From an uncultured Muribaculum sp. (GTDB taxonomy: Bacteria > Bacteroidota > Bacteroidia > Bacteroidales > Muribaculaceae): a stretch of 64,000 nucleotides of DNA. The notes under the pieces are model-generated. The model saw only the letters and a program-made list of their open reading frames with translations, did no database searches and had not been told where the DNA came from. Made by a program: the position numbers and the translations under genes. Below, one piece after another: positions 53,925 to 63,847 of the stretch. Location: the NCBI GenBank assembly GCA_910587665.1, contig CAJUMZ010000009.1, forward strand, positions 17,769-81,768, written 5' to 3'. The number at the start of each line of letters is the position of its first letter. The first letter of the stretch is position 1.

Positions 53925-53983
53925 ATGCCGGGCGCAGCCACAGACAGCCTGCGCGCGCGGCATATTTGGTATAACAGGCTGTC
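53925..53983 (+). promoter_or_regulatory. Mutually exclusive hairpins in the susC leader
   Basis: Hairpin A: ATGCCG and GCGCAG (53925-53937) pair with CTGCGC and CGGCAT (53949-53963). Hairpin B: GACAGCCTG (53943-53951) pairs with CAGGCTGTC (53975-53983). The two share 53949-53951, so only one can fully form, the layout of an attenuator or ligand-responsive leader. Neither is followed by a T-tract. Confidence 0.45.
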
Positions 53984-54018
53984 AGAATTGATTGAATTAT
54001 CATTATTATATTGATTCT

Positions 54019-57000
54019 ATGGAGAAAAGATTAATGCTGTTATTGGCGGCGCTATGTGTAAGCATAGGGCTGTTTGCTCAAAGCCGTGTAACAGGAGTCG
54101 TGATTTCCGGGGATGATGATGAACCGCTGATTGGTGCTACGGTATCCGTTAAGGGAAAGCCCGCGATAGCCACAGCCACCGATCTTGACGGTAATTTTGT
54201 GCTTAACGTACCTTCAGCCAACTCCACCCTTGAGGTGAAATATGTCGGCATGAAGACCGCAGAAGTAAAAGCTTCCACATCTCCATTGAAAATCGTGCTC
54301 GAATCCAACGCCCAGCAGTTAGGCGAGGTCGTTGTTACAGGTATGTCTAAAATGGATAAGCGTCTGTTCACCGGTGCGACCACCAAGATCGACGCAGAAG
54401 ACGCGCGCCTGACCGGTGTCGCCGATATTTCCCGCTCGCTCGAAGGACGCGCCGCCGGTGTATCGGTCCAGAACGTATCAGGCACATTCGGTACCGCACC
54501 GAAGATCCGTGTGCGCGGTGCCACTTCAATCTACGGTAACTCAACCCCTCTTTGGGTCGTTGACGGCGTGGTGCTTGAAGATGCTGTCGAGGTCTCGGCC
54601 GACGACCTTTCTTCAGGTGACGCCACCACCCTTATATCATCGGCAATCGCCGGCCTCAACGCCGACGACATAGAGTCGTTCCAGATCCTGAAGGACGGCT
54701 CCGCTACCTCAATCTACGGTGCACGCGCCATGGCGGGTGTGATCGTCGTTACCACCAAGAAAGGTAAGGCGGGCACAACCACCCTCAACTATACCGGCGA
54801 GTTTACTCTCCGCCTCAAGCCCAACTACCGCAACTTCAACATCATGAACTCCCAGGAGCAGATGGGTGTCTACAAGGAGATGGAGTCAAAGGGATGGCTT
54901 GAGCTTTCGGGTATCGCCAAGGCTTCCGAGTCAGGCGTCTACGGTAAGATGTACCAGCTTATCAACACCTACGACCCGACCACCGGTCAGTTTGGCCTGC
55001 CCAACACCACCGCGGCTAAAAACGCTTACCTGCGTGAGGCGGAGTTCCGCAACACCGACTGGTTTGACGAACTGTTCAAGACCAACGTGATGATGAACCA
55101 CGCTGTCAGCATCGCCGGCGGTACCGACAAGGGTCGATTCTACTCCTCAATATCGGTGATGCACGATCCGGGATGGACAGTGTCAAGCAACGTGACCCGT
55201 TATACCTTCAACGGAAATGCCTCCTATGACATTTCGCCTACCTTGACATTCAAGATACTCACCAGCGACTCTTACCGCAAGCAACGCGCCCCCGGTACAC
55301 TGTCGCAGGAGATCGACCCCGTGTCGGGCGACGTGAAGCGCGGATTTGATATAAACCCCTACAGCTACGCGCTCAACACCTCCCGCACACTCGACCCCAA
55401 CGAGTTCTATACCCGCAACTACTCAAGGTTCAATATCAAGCACGAGCTTGAAAACAACTACATGGACCTGACGGTGACCGACCTAAAGTTTCAGGGCGAA
55501 CTAAACTGGCGACCCCTTGAAGGACTTGACCTCACCGCGCTCGGCGCATACCGCTATCAGAAGTCGACCAACGAGCATTATGTAAAGGATGACTCCAACC
55601 AGGCTATGGCCTACCGCGCCGGTATCGACCCTGAAGATGACACAATACGTCACTCCAACCCCTACCTCTACACCGACCCCGAAAACGAGAATGCGCTCCC
55701 TGAAACAGTACTTCCCAAGGGCGGTATATATTACAACAAGAACTACACCGTGTCGCAGTACGACTTCCGAGCCCTCGCCACCTACAACAAGGCATTCAAC
55801 CGCGTACACATCATGAACATCATGGTCGGCACCGAAATCAACGGCACCGAGCGTAACGCCATCGACTTCCAGGGATGGGGCTTCGTGTATGCCAACGGTA
55901 ACATGCCCTTCCTCGATTACAATCTCTTCAAGCAGATGGGTGAGGAAAACGCCGTGTACTACTCTTACTCACCGACCACACGCCGCTCTGCAGCGTTCTT
56001 CGGTACAGCCACATACTCGTTTGACGCCCGCTACACCGTGACCGGTACTTACCGTTACGAGGGAACCAACAAGCTTGGCAAGGCGCGCTCATCACGCTGG
56101 CTCCCGACATGGAACATCTCCGGATCATGGAATGCCCATGAAGAGTCATGGTTCCAGAATCCCGTGCTTTCAAGCGCGACCGCACGTATCTCTTACTCGC
56201 TTACAGCCGACTCGGGTCCCGATTACATATCCAACGCCACAGCGATCTTCAATCCCTACCGTCCCTGGCGTCCTCTAAACAGTGTCGGAGAGCTCGGTAT
56301 CACCCTTGAGGAGATCGCCAACAGCGAGCTTACCTACGAGAAGAAGCATGAGCTTAACGTAGGTCTTGACCTCGGTTTCCTCCACAACCGCATCAACCTC
56401 TCGTTTGACTGGTATAAGCGTAACAACTATGATCTTATCGGCGACATCTACACCCAGGGTGTAGGCGGTCAGAGCCACAAGCTCGCCAACGTCGCCAAGA
56501 TGAAGAGCCATGGTGTCGAGTTCACCCTTTCTACCAAGAATATCGTGACCCGCGACTTCTCATGGAACACCGACTGGACATTTGCCTACGCCAAAAACAC
56601 AATCACCGAGCTTGACGCCCGCGCCAACGTGATGACATTCATCTCCGGAAGCGGTTTCGCCAAGACAGGCTACCCCGTACGCGCCCTCTTCTCCATCCCC
56701 TTCCAGGGACTCAACGAGGAAGGTCTGCCCACATTCATCAACGAGAAGGGTGAGACCACCGTCAGCGATATCAACCTTCAGGAGTTCAAGAATCTCGACC
56801 ACCTCGTGTACTCAGGTCCTACCGACCCGACTACCACCGGAGGTTTCGGTAATGTGTTCCGTTGGAAAAACTGGCATGCCAACGTGTTTATCACCTACTC
56901 GTTTGGCAACGTGATCCGCCTCGACCCGGTGTTTGACGCATATTACTCCGACCTTTCTGCAATGCCCAAGGAGTTCAAAAACCGCTGGGCCAAACCGGGC

Positions 57001-57342
57001 GACGAGAAATACACCGACATCCCCGTGATCGCCTCCAAGTGGCAGTATCATCAGGACAGCCAACTTGCCACCGCTTACAATGCCTACAACTACTCTACGG
57101 CGCGTATCGCCAAGGGCGACTTCATCCGCATGAAGGATATCTCGGTTACCTACGACGTGCCCAAGAGCTTTATCGAGAAGCTCCGCATGCGCTCGGCATC
57201 ATTGAAGCTTCAGGCGACCAACCTGTTCCTGATCTACTCCGACAAAAAGCTCAACGGTCAGGACCCCGAGTTCTTCAATTCAGGCGGTGTAGCAACCCCC
57301 TCACCCAAGCAGTTCACCTTCACCCTGCGTCTTGGTCTATAA
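54019..57342 (+). CDS. SusC/RagA-type TonB-dependent outer membrane receptor
   Basis: Outer membrane importer, 1107 aa from the ATG at 54019 (MEKRLMLLLAALCVSIGLFA, a signal peptide; an upstream TTG at 53992 is unlikely). After it come the carboxypeptidase-regulatory-like domain (VTGVVISGDDDEPLIGATVSVKG), the TonB box/plug region EVVVTGMSK, the SusC signatures LEGRAAGVSVQ and LKDGSATSIYGARA, and a 22-strand barrel ending in FTFTLRLGL. It pairs with the SusD-like lipoprotein 30 bp downstream. The imported molecule cannot be told; no carbohydrase lies in the operon. Confidence 0.95.
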   Translation: MEKRLMLLLAALCVSIGLFAQSRVTGVVISGDDDEPLIGATVSVKGKPAIATATDLDGNFVLNVPSANSTLEVKYVGMKTAEVKASTSPLKIVLESNAQQLGEVVVTGMSKMDKRLFTGATTKIDAEDARLTGVADISRSLEGRAAGVSVQNVSGTFGTAPKIRVRGATSIYGNSTPLWVVDGVVLEDAVEVSADDLSSGDATTLISSAIAGLNADDIESFQILKDGSATSIYGARAMAGVIVVTTKKGKAGTTTLNYTGEFTLRLKPNYRNFNIMNSQEQMGVYKEMESKGWLELSGIAKASESGVYGKMYQLINTYDPTTGQFGLPNTTAAKNAYLREAEFRNTDWFDELFKTNVMMNHAVSIAGGTDKGRFYSSISVMHDPGWTVSSNVTRYTFNGNASYDISPTLTFKILTSDSYRKQRAPGTLSQEIDPVSGDVKRGFDINPYSYALNTSRTLDPNEFYTRNYSRFNIKHELENNYMDLTVTDLKFQGELNWRPLEGLDLTALGAYRYQKSTNEHYVKDDSNQAMAYRAGIDPEDDTIRHSNPYLYTDPENENALPETVLPKGGIYYNKNYTVSQYDFRALATYNKAFNRVHIMNIMVGTEINGTERNAIDFQGWGFVYANGNMPFLDYNLFKQMGEENAVYYSYSPTTRRSAAFFGTATYSFDARYTVTGTYRYEGTNKLGKARSSRWLPTWNISGSWNAHEESWFQNPVLSSATARISYSLTADSGPDYISNATAIFNPYRPWRPLNSVGELGITLEEIANSELTYEKKHELNVGLDLGFLHNRINLSFDWYKRNNYDLIGDIYTQGVGGQSHKLANVAKMKSHGVEFTLSTKNIVTRDFSWNTDWTFAYAKNTITELDARANVMTFISGSGFAKTGYPVRALFSIPFQGLNEEGLPTFINEKGETTVSDINLQEFKNLDHLVYSGPTDPTTTGGFGNVFRWKNWHANVFITYSFGNVIRLDPVFDAYYSDLSAMPKEFKNRWAKPGDEKYTDIPVIASKWQYHQDSQLATAYNAYNYSTARIAKGDFIRMKDISVTYDVPKSFIEKLRMRSASLKLQATNLFLIYSDKKLNGQDPEFFNSGGVATPSPKQFTFTLRLGL

Positions 57343-57372
57343 TTTATGAAAACTAATATTTAACGAACGACA

Positions 57373-59049
57373 ATGAAACTCAATAAATTATCATACATAG
57401 CAGTCGCGGTGGCGTTCACCGGCCTCACCGCCTGCGACGATTTCCTCGATGCCGCGCCAGACGAGCGTGTCACCATCGACTCGCCGGAGAAAGTGTCGCT
57501 CCTTCTTGTAGACGCTTATCCGGGAGCGAATTTGTCCGGATTATGTGAATTTTCTTCCGACAACGTGGTTGACAACAACTCCCCTGATGAAAACGGCATG
57601 CGCTACAATCTTTCTTATTTTGATCGTCAGGATTTGGAAGCATACAGCTGGGAAGATGTTGTAAGCAACATGGACACTGAATCTCCATCATATCTTTGGG
57701 AAGCCTATTACCACTCTATAGCCGTCGCAAACGAGGCACTAAAGGCAATCGCCGAAATGGAAGCGCAGGGTCGCGGTGACGAGGTACAGGCCCAGAAAGG
57801 AGAGGCGTTGATGTGTCGAGCCTATAACCACTTCCTCCTTGCCAACCTCTTCTCCATGCACTACGCAGGAGAAGAAGCCTCAAAGCAAATTCCCTCAGTC
57901 CCCTACATGGATAAGGTAGAGGACAAGGTGCTTGTAAACTATGAGCGTGAGCCACTGCAGAGCGTATATGCCAAGATCGAGAAAGATATACTCGACGGCT
58001 ACCCGCTTATCAACGACGGTTCATATTCTGTACCCAAATATCACTTCAACAAAAAGGCTGCTGCGGCTTTCGCCGCCCGCTTCTATCTCTACAAGCGTGA
58101 CTATGTAAACGCCGAAAAATGGGCGACCGAGGCACTTGGAGGAGAATCAGGCAACCCCGCAGGCATGATGCGGACATTCTGGTCAAAGACATTTACCACA
58201 CCTGACGCGCTTGTCGCAGCCTACACCTCAGCACAGGAGCAGAGCAATCTTATGCTTGTGGCGACCCACTCCACATTCTTCCGCCGTCGCGGCGAGCGTT
58301 TCGCCCTTAACCGTGAGGCAAAAGACGCAACAATCTATTGCGAAGGGCCCACCTGGTCAACGGCTTTGACCAACTACTACTGTCATCCGTGCTATTCAGG
58401 AAAGATATATGTGCGCGGTTCTCAGGAATATGGATTGTTTTTCCCCAAGAGCTATGAGATATTCGAATACACTGATAAAGTTGCCGGTATCGGATTCGTA
58501 CATATCGTACGTTGTGAGTTCACAGCTGAAGAGGTTTTGCTGACGCGCGCCGAAGCACGTATATGGCAAAACAATCTTACCGGTGCGCTTGAAGACCTCC
58601 GTACGTGGGATGAAAGCCGCCAAAAAATCCCTGTAGCTGTCAACTTCCCCCAACTTACCGACGAGCGTATACGCGACTTCTACAAGGAAGACAAAGGTGG
58701 CTTCGGCATAGTCAAGCCGTTGAACATCGACCGCGTGAATCCTGTCGATGGGAAAGCGCTTAACGCCAATATCGAGCCGTATCTCCAGTGTGTACTGCAC
58801 TTCCGTCGCATCGAGACTATCGACGACGGTCTCCGCTGGTTTGACATCAAGCGTTACGGCATCGAGATAACCCATAAGATCGGTGCCACACGTATTGAGC
58901 ATCTTACATGGAACGACCCACGCCGTGCATTCCAGATACCCGCCGAAGTAATAGCCGCCGGCTTCGCACCTAACGACCGTAAGCCGGCACTTATTGGAGA
59001 AGGAGCCAACTGCGTTCAGCTACCTAACTCCGCCCTTATGGCAAAATAA
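57373..59049 (+). CDS. SusD/RagB-type nutrient-binding lipoprotein
   Basis: Surface lipoprotein that lids the SusC barrel. The 558-aa product has the lipobox LTAC (Cys21), then the SusD start CDDFLDAAPDERVTI. TPR-like helices follow (YHSIAVANEALKAIAEME, AEVLLTRAEARIWQ) and the C-terminal RagB/SusD part with DDGLRWFDIKRYG and ARRAFQIPAEVIAAGF-like ending. Ligand unknown. Confidence 0.93.
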   Translation: MKLNKLSYIAVAVAFTGLTACDDFLDAAPDERVTIDSPEKVSLLLVDAYPGANLSGLCEFSSDNVVDNNSPDENGMRYNLSYFDRQDLEAYSWEDVVSNMDTESPSYLWEAYYHSIAVANEALKAIAEMEAQGRGDEVQAQKGEALMCRAYNHFLLANLFSMHYAGEEASKQIPSVPYMDKVEDKVLVNYEREPLQSVYAKIEKDILDGYPLINDGSYSVPKYHFNKKAAAAFAARFYLYKRDYVNAEKWATEALGGESGNPAGMMRTFWSKTFTTPDALVAAYTSAQEQSNLMLVATHSTFFRRRGERFALNREAKDATIYCEGPTWSTALTNYYCHPCYSGKIYVRGSQEYGLFFPKSYEIFEYTDKVAGIGFVHIVRCEFTAEEVLLTRAEARIWQNNLTGALEDLRTWDESRQKIPVAVNFPQLTDERIRDFYKEDKGGFGIVKPLNIDRVNPVDGKALNANIEPYLQCVLHFRRIETIDDGLRWFDIKRYGIEITHKIGATRIEHLTWNDPRRAFQIPAEVIAAGFAPNDRKPALIGEGANCVQLPNSALMAK

Positions 59050-59087
59050 GTAATTGTATCACAACCGACAATTAACTATCAACAGCA

Positions 59088-60296
59088 ATGAACAAGAAAC
59101 TTATATATAGCGCGATACTTGCAGTTGCAATGGGTGGATCGCTCTCTTCATGCTCCGAGGAGGATCTCAACTCAGAAAGCATCTTCGATACCACCGAGGA
59201 AGGACTTGACCCCAACAGCTACACTTACGACTTCGACAAGTGGATAATCGAAAACTATACTGACATATACAATGTCGAGTTCCGCTACAAGATGCAGCAT
59301 ATCGGCACCGACATGGACTACAACCTTGTCCCGGCACGTTATGACAAGGCGGTTGACCTTGCCCTGCTGACAAAATTCCTTTGGTTTGACGTATACGGAG
59401 ATCTCGTAGGTCCTGACTTCTTAAAGCAGTATGGACCGAAGATTATCCACCTGATAGGCTCTACAGCAATCAATCCTGCCAACGGCACGGAAATTCTTGG
59501 TCTTGCCGAAGGGGGATTGAAAGTGTCACTATTCAAAGTGAATGAGCTTGACGTGACCAACCCCGACCTGCTCAACGAGCATTATTTCAAGACGATGCAC
59601 CATGAGTTTGCCCACATCCTGCATCAGACAAAGACCTATCCCAAGGAATTTGACCTCATCAATGCCAATCATTATGAGCCGCAAAACTGGCAGAAGCGCA
59701 ATGGTGCGATTGTAAACTCGCTCGGTTTTACCACAACTTACGCTTCCTCTCAGGCGCGCGAGGACTTTGCCGAGACTTGTGCCAACTATATCACCCGCAC
59801 TGACGCCCAATGGGATCTGTGCCTTTGGATGGCTGATCGCGGATGGTTCTCTACCGACGGTGAAGAATTCTCTTATTGCTACTATTACTATGCGAGCGAA
59901 GCTGACCGCGAGGCAGGACACAAGACATATGTAGGTGAATTTGTCGCCCAAGAAGGCAACGGCGGACTATTCGGCGTGACTAACGTCATGGCAAAGCCCA
60001 CCGCTGATGGAGGATATAGCCGCGTAAGCCTTGGAACTGCAACAGTTTATACTAATGTAGCTGACGTTGAAGCTTTCTTTGCCAGAGTGATCCCACAGTA
60101 TGGGCTTATACCAGTAGAAGACACCGACCTTATGGATGGCAAGGCAACCATCTTGCAAAAAGTGTCAATCGCCCGCAACTGGTTCAGTGATGCGTGGGGA
60201 CTTGATATCGACGCGCTCCGTGCAGAGGTGCAGCACCGCCAGTCCAATATTGACATCGACGCACTCCGCGCTCAGGTATATGGAGAACGCAAGTGA
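59088..60296 (+). CDS. Substrate import-associated zinc metallohydrolase lipoprotein
   Basis: A 402-aa lipoprotein: signal with lipobox LSSC (Cys22), then a metallopeptidase-like domain with MHHEFAHILHQT, the HExxH zinc site at residues 172-176 (His172, Glu173, His176). A further conserved part DFAETCANYITRTDAQW holds a likely third ligand. This matches the LP_HExxH_w_tonB family, found beside susC/susD. It probably cuts or processes the imported substrate on the surface. The last 25 residues repeat IDIDALRAEV / IDIDALRAQV. Confidence 0.88.
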   Translation: MNKKLIYSAILAVAMGGSLSSCSEEDLNSESIFDTTEEGLDPNSYTYDFDKWIIENYTDIYNVEFRYKMQHIGTDMDYNLVPARYDKAVDLALLTKFLWFDVYGDLVGPDFLKQYGPKIIHLIGSTAINPANGTEILGLAEGGLKVSLFKVNELDVTNPDLLNEHYFKTMHHEFAHILHQTKTYPKEFDLINANHYEPQNWQKRNGAIVNSLGFTTTYASSQAREDFAETCANYITRTDAQWDLCLWMADRGWFSTDGEEFSYCYYYYASEADREAGHKTYVGEFVAQEGNGGLFGVTNVMAKPTADGGYSRVSLGTATVYTNVADVEAFFARVIPQYGLIPVEDTDLMDGKATILQKVSIARNWFSDAWGLDIDALRAEVQHRQSNIDIDALRAQVYGERK

Positions 60297-60337
60297 AGAC
60301 AAACACTTAATAACCGATATTTTTCAAAAAACCGATT

Positions 60338-61633
60338 ATGAAAAAATACCTTATATATGCAATGTCGCTACTGATTGTCGGCGCGTCATTCTCTGCATGC
60401 AGCAATGAGGAAGACGATATATTTGAAGCATCACCCTCCGACCGACTCAACCAGGCGATGGAGGATTACACCGCCTTGCTCTGCAAGCCTGCCAACGGCT
60501 GGGCGATGCAATATTTTGCCGACAATGAGGATGAGGGCGGCTACACGTTCCTGATGAAGTTTGACAAAAACACATCCGTAACCATCGCCGGCAACAACCG
60601 ATGGACAGGAAATGCCTATAAGGAAGAGACCTCGATGTTTGACCTAATAGCCGACAACGGTCCTGTCCTGACGTTCAACACATTCAACGATGTGTTTCAC
60701 ATATTCTCTACCCCCGAAGACCTACCCTCAACTCCTGAAAATGAAGCCGGATATGGTCATAATGGCGACTATGAGTTTATCGTGATGGATGCTACAGACG
60801 ATCTTATCACTCTCAAAGGGAAGAAGACCGCAATACGTGTACTTATGACACCTCTTGCCGACGATACAGACTGGAAGCAATATTTTACCGAGCTTAAAGC
60901 AAAGTCGCGCTCCCTTTTCAACGATAAGTTTGATCCACTGTTGCTTGACCTTGGGGAGAAACGCTTCATTGTATCAGGAGCATCTACGGGCGTATTCAGC
61001 ATGTATCCCGAAGGTGGCGACGCCATTACCGAGACAGTAAAATATCCCTATCTTATCAACTTCGAAGGTATCAGATTCTATAAGGAAGTAGAAGAGACAG
61101 GCGTGCAACAGATCTACTTCAACGATCAAGGGTCATTTTCACTTGAAGGTCAAGAGGAAAGCTGTCTCCGCCAAACTAAGGAACTCAATGGAATATTTCT
61201 CACAAAAACTCTCGGATGGAGACTTGTCGCTGACAACACCGGTGGTTCATTTGCAACCGTTCTTGAAAACATTGCCACAGAGACTAAAGAGAAACTGAAG
61301 CGTAATTTTAACAGCATCGACTTTATATATTACGCCAGCCAAAAGACCTATGCCCTGTCATTCCGCAACAGTGGGACTTCGGCTGCGGCATATATCTACG
61401 GCACGGAAACCCCGAGCGAAGACGGTCTATCTATAAAATTTGACATCTCGACTACCGAAGGTAACAACAACGGAAAAAATCGACTCCGCGACATCCCCTC
61501 CCTTACGACATTTATCAACTTGCTGAACTCCACAGACCTTGTAATGTCGACAGAGAACCCGCTTGCGCCCACAAAAATTACATTCAAGAGTAGGAGCAAT
61601 GAAAACGATTACTTTACAGTGACGCTGAATTAA
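60338..61633 (+). CDS. DUF4302 lipoprotein
   Basis: A 431-aa lipoprotein, lipobox FSAC (Cys21), then the DUF4302 start SDRLNQAMEDYTALLCKPANGWAMQYFADNEDEGGYTFLMKF. The family accompanies SusCD-metallohydrolase pairs and likely binds or presents substrate. It starts 41 bp after the metallohydrolase gene. Its stop codon lies inside a large hairpin. Confidence 0.88.
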   Translation: MKKYLIYAMSLLIVGASFSACSNEEDDIFEASPSDRLNQAMEDYTALLCKPANGWAMQYFADNEDEGGYTFLMKFDKNTSVTIAGNNRWTGNAYKEETSMFDLIADNGPVLTFNTFNDVFHIFSTPEDLPSTPENEAGYGHNGDYEFIVMDATDDLITLKGKKTAIRVLMTPLADDTDWKQYFTELKAKSRSLFNDKFDPLLLDLGEKRFIVSGASTGVFSMYPEGGDAITETVKYPYLINFEGIRFYKEVEETGVQQIYFNDQGSFSLEGQEESCLRQTKELNGIFLTKTLGWRLVADNTGGSFATVLENIATETKEKLKRNFNSIDFIYYASQKTYALSFRNSGTSAAAYIYGTETPSEDGLSIKFDISTTEGNNNGKNRLRDIPSLTTFINLLNSTDLVMSTENPLAPTKITFKSRSNENDYFTVTLN

Positions 61634-61650
61634 GCGTCACCGTAAAGTAA
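61609..61650 (+). other. 18-bp hairpin spanning the DUF4302 stop codon
   Basis: TTACTTTAC, A, GTGACGCT (61609-61626) pairs with AGCGTCAC, C, GTAAAGTAA (61633-61650), a single mismatch in an 18-bp stem with a 6-base loop. No T-tract follows, so it is more likely an mRNA-stabilising or partial attenuating structure between DUF4302 and the last gene. Confidence 0.75.
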
Positions 61651-61688
61651 ATATTAAGGCTTAACCAACATAATTATAATTCTTTGGT

Positions 61689-63599
61689 ATGAAAAAATTT
61701 ATTATCTCATCCCTTGCTCTTGCATCAGCAACAGTTGCAAGCGCAAATCAAAATGCACTTGTCGCAGCCTCGTTGGACAATAGTTCAGAGGTGAAATTGG
61801 AAAGGAGTGACGTAAAAAAGGCTAATCGCCTCAACGACGTCAAGATGGTAACAGCATCTGTAAAGAAGGCTGAAATCAATGCCGATGCAACCGTTTCACG
61901 TGCTGGTGAAACTCCGGAAATCAATCCTCTATATCGCTTTCCTAATGGTACTTTCTTCAGTTTCTTCACCTTTGATGCCAATGGAGAGCCCTACGTTTAT
62001 CCGAATGTAGCTGTTGCACCTGCTTACTGCGAGAACATATGGATGAATGATTCTTGGTACACTGCTGCAGATGGTCGTCCTACATGGCTTAAAGAGTCAG
62101 ACAAAGTTTCTTATCAGTGGCAACTTATCGGCAATGAAAATGCTATTATTGAAGAAGCTACAACCTTTAATTTCCCGATCTATAATGAAGCAAGTCCTAA
62201 AAAAGGACAAGGCTACTATACTCCTGTATTGACAGTCAACGGAAAAGAGTACCAGTATGGACAGGAAGGACAAGATAGATTCTATCCCCAATTTTTTGAA
62301 TACGGCGGAAAAGGATCCGGAGATCCCGAAACATTCGAATATCTTTCCGGAATTTTCCAGACGGAACTCGGAGTTCCTGTCGAGAATTTCCAAGACGGAG
62401 GAGTACGTCCATATAACACATCATCTGATGACTTCTTTGGCAATTTCACCGGTGGTGCATTCAGCTATCCCGGCTCAGCAGAAGATCCTATCGAAAATTG
62501 GTTTGCCAGTGATGAACCTAATTCCGAACTTGCAGCCGATAACATCAAGGTAATTGGATTCAGCCAGATATTCCCGAAACCGGCTGCTCCATATGCCCTC
62601 TCAAAAATCAGTTTCCCCGTAAAGATAACTTGCGCGGCAGAAGCACAAATCAGGATAACCCTTGCAGCCGTGACAGATAAAGATGGCGTAAATCTTCAGA
62701 ACCCCATTTACACTTATGACTATACTTTCCCTGCTGCAATAAACGATAAAACTGTGTCTGTTGAGATCCCCGTTACCTCAATCAATGAAATCAACGATGA
62801 ACTTGACTATACCCTTATAGACTCTGAAATGATGTTGATTATCAGCGGATTTGCAGGCAATGACGCTATATCTGCATTTAATCCACTCATTGCAGGCTTT
62901 GTATATGACAGAACATATCAGTACTTTAGCCCGGAACCTCAGACTATAATGGCTGTCCTTCAGGTGGGCACAGGCGAAAATGCCGGCATTGCCTTCAACC
63001 AGACAAACTATCTTGCAGGATTTAAAGGACAGATAGGTACAACATATGCAACCTACAATAGTTTTGCACTGGAACTTGATGCAGAATACCCCTACATTAA
63101 ACCACTTGTGAATCTTGTAACAGAAGAAGAATATGACCCTAAAAAAGAGGTTTATTCTGTAGGTCTATCAAATGAAGAAAATGTTTCTGTAATAGCAATG
63201 CTTTGTCCCGGTGATTTGGAAAATGTCACTATCGCAGATATGAATGGTGACGAACTTCCTGCATGGCTCGCCAGCGAAGCTATTTCTGCTCCGGAATTCG
63301 AGGCTGCAGAAGGAGCCGAGCCGGTAGACGAGGGCCAAAAGTATTTCTATCTTGCATTCGGACTTAATGGCGATGCACCTGCTACCCCCGTCAACACTTA
63401 TGTAAAGGTTGAGTACAAGGGTCAGTCATCTGTATTCTATGTAACCACAGGCGATCCCGCAGGCATCGACAACGTGACCGAGGTTAAGGATGCAGTGCTT
63501 GACTGGAATGCTCCCGTTTACAACGTGATGGGTCAGAAGGTAAGCAAGGGCTTCACCGGTATCGCTATCCAGAACGGTAACAAGTTTATTGTAAAATAA
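61689..63599 (+). CDS. Secreted protein of unknown function, last gene of the susCD operon
   Basis: A 636-aa exported protein: signal peptide MKKFIISSLALASATVASA, a charged Lys/Glu/Asp-rich early part, then beta-rich sequence with many Tyr/Phe/Trp (YRFPNGTFFSFFTFDANG, YYTPVLTVNGKEY). The C-terminus VLDWNAPVYNVMGQKVSKGFTGIAIQNGNKFIVK has the same V-Y-x(2)-G-x(1-2)-V / GI-x(4-6)-K tail as the modular 1352-aa protein, typical of a type IX secretion-like or other surface sorting signal. No family recognised. Codon use is slightly AT-richer than the operon front. Confidence 0.75.
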   Translation: MKKFIISSLALASATVASANQNALVAASLDNSSEVKLERSDVKKANRLNDVKMVTASVKKAEINADATVSRAGETPEINPLYRFPNGTFFSFFTFDANGEPYVYPNVAVAPAYCENIWMNDSWYTAADGRPTWLKESDKVSYQWQLIGNENAIIEEATTFNFPIYNEASPKKGQGYYTPVLTVNGKEYQYGQEGQDRFYPQFFEYGGKGSGDPETFEYLSGIFQTELGVPVENFQDGGVRPYNTSSDDFFGNFTGGAFSYPGSAEDPIENWFASDEPNSELAADNIKVIGFSQIFPKPAAPYALSKISFPVKITCAAEAQIRITLAAVTDKDGVNLQNPIYTYDYTFPAAINDKTVSVEIPVTSINEINDELDYTLIDSEMMLIISGFAGNDAISAFNPLIAGFVYDRTYQYFSPEPQTIMAVLQVGTGENAGIAFNQTNYLAGFKGQIGTTYATYNSFALELDAEYPYIKPLVNLVTEEEYDPKKEVYSVGLSNEENVSVIAMLCPGDLENVTIADMNGDELPAWLASEAISAPEFEAAEGAEPVDEGQKYFYLAFGLNGDAPATPVNTYVKVEYKGQSSVFYVTTGDPAGIDNVTEVKDAVLDWNAPVYNVMGQKVSKGFTGIAIQNGNKFIVK

Positions 63600-63653
63600 T
63601 ATCAATACAATACGAATTCAATTAACAGCTTAATCAATTTTTGAATTCCCCCC

Positions 63654-63696
63654 GAAGTGAGGATTGCCGTGAGGCAACCCTCACTTCACCTTTTAT
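63654..63696 (+). terminator. Terminator of the susCD operon
   Basis: GAAGTGAGG-A-TTGCC (63654-63668) pairs with GGCAA-C-CCTCACTTC (63673-63687), then ACCTTTTAT. Confidence 0.85.
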
Positions 63697-63822
63697 AGGA
63701 TCGGCGAGACTTTTCTTTCAGAAAATTCATAAAAAATATCCGCTGTCCGGAGGGGTCGCTGCTCCGCCTCCGGCTACCCACAGAGCAATCCTCCGGATTG
63801 ACGCATGCCAAACTTTCGAGAA

Positions 63823-63843
63823 AAGAGTCCCGACGGGACTCTT
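63823..63843. repeat. Perfect 21-base palindrome in the repeat-rich end region
   Basis: AAGAGTCCCG, A, CGGGACTCTT. It lies 5 bp before the 77-bp tandem repeat and has no T-tract, so it looks like part of a repeat element and not a terminator. Confidence 0.7.
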
Positions 63844-63847
63844 CCAT

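Noticed and set aside
54078..57356. Many frames opposite or inside susC
   Set aside because: GC-rich antisense and out-of-frame shadows of a long real gene.
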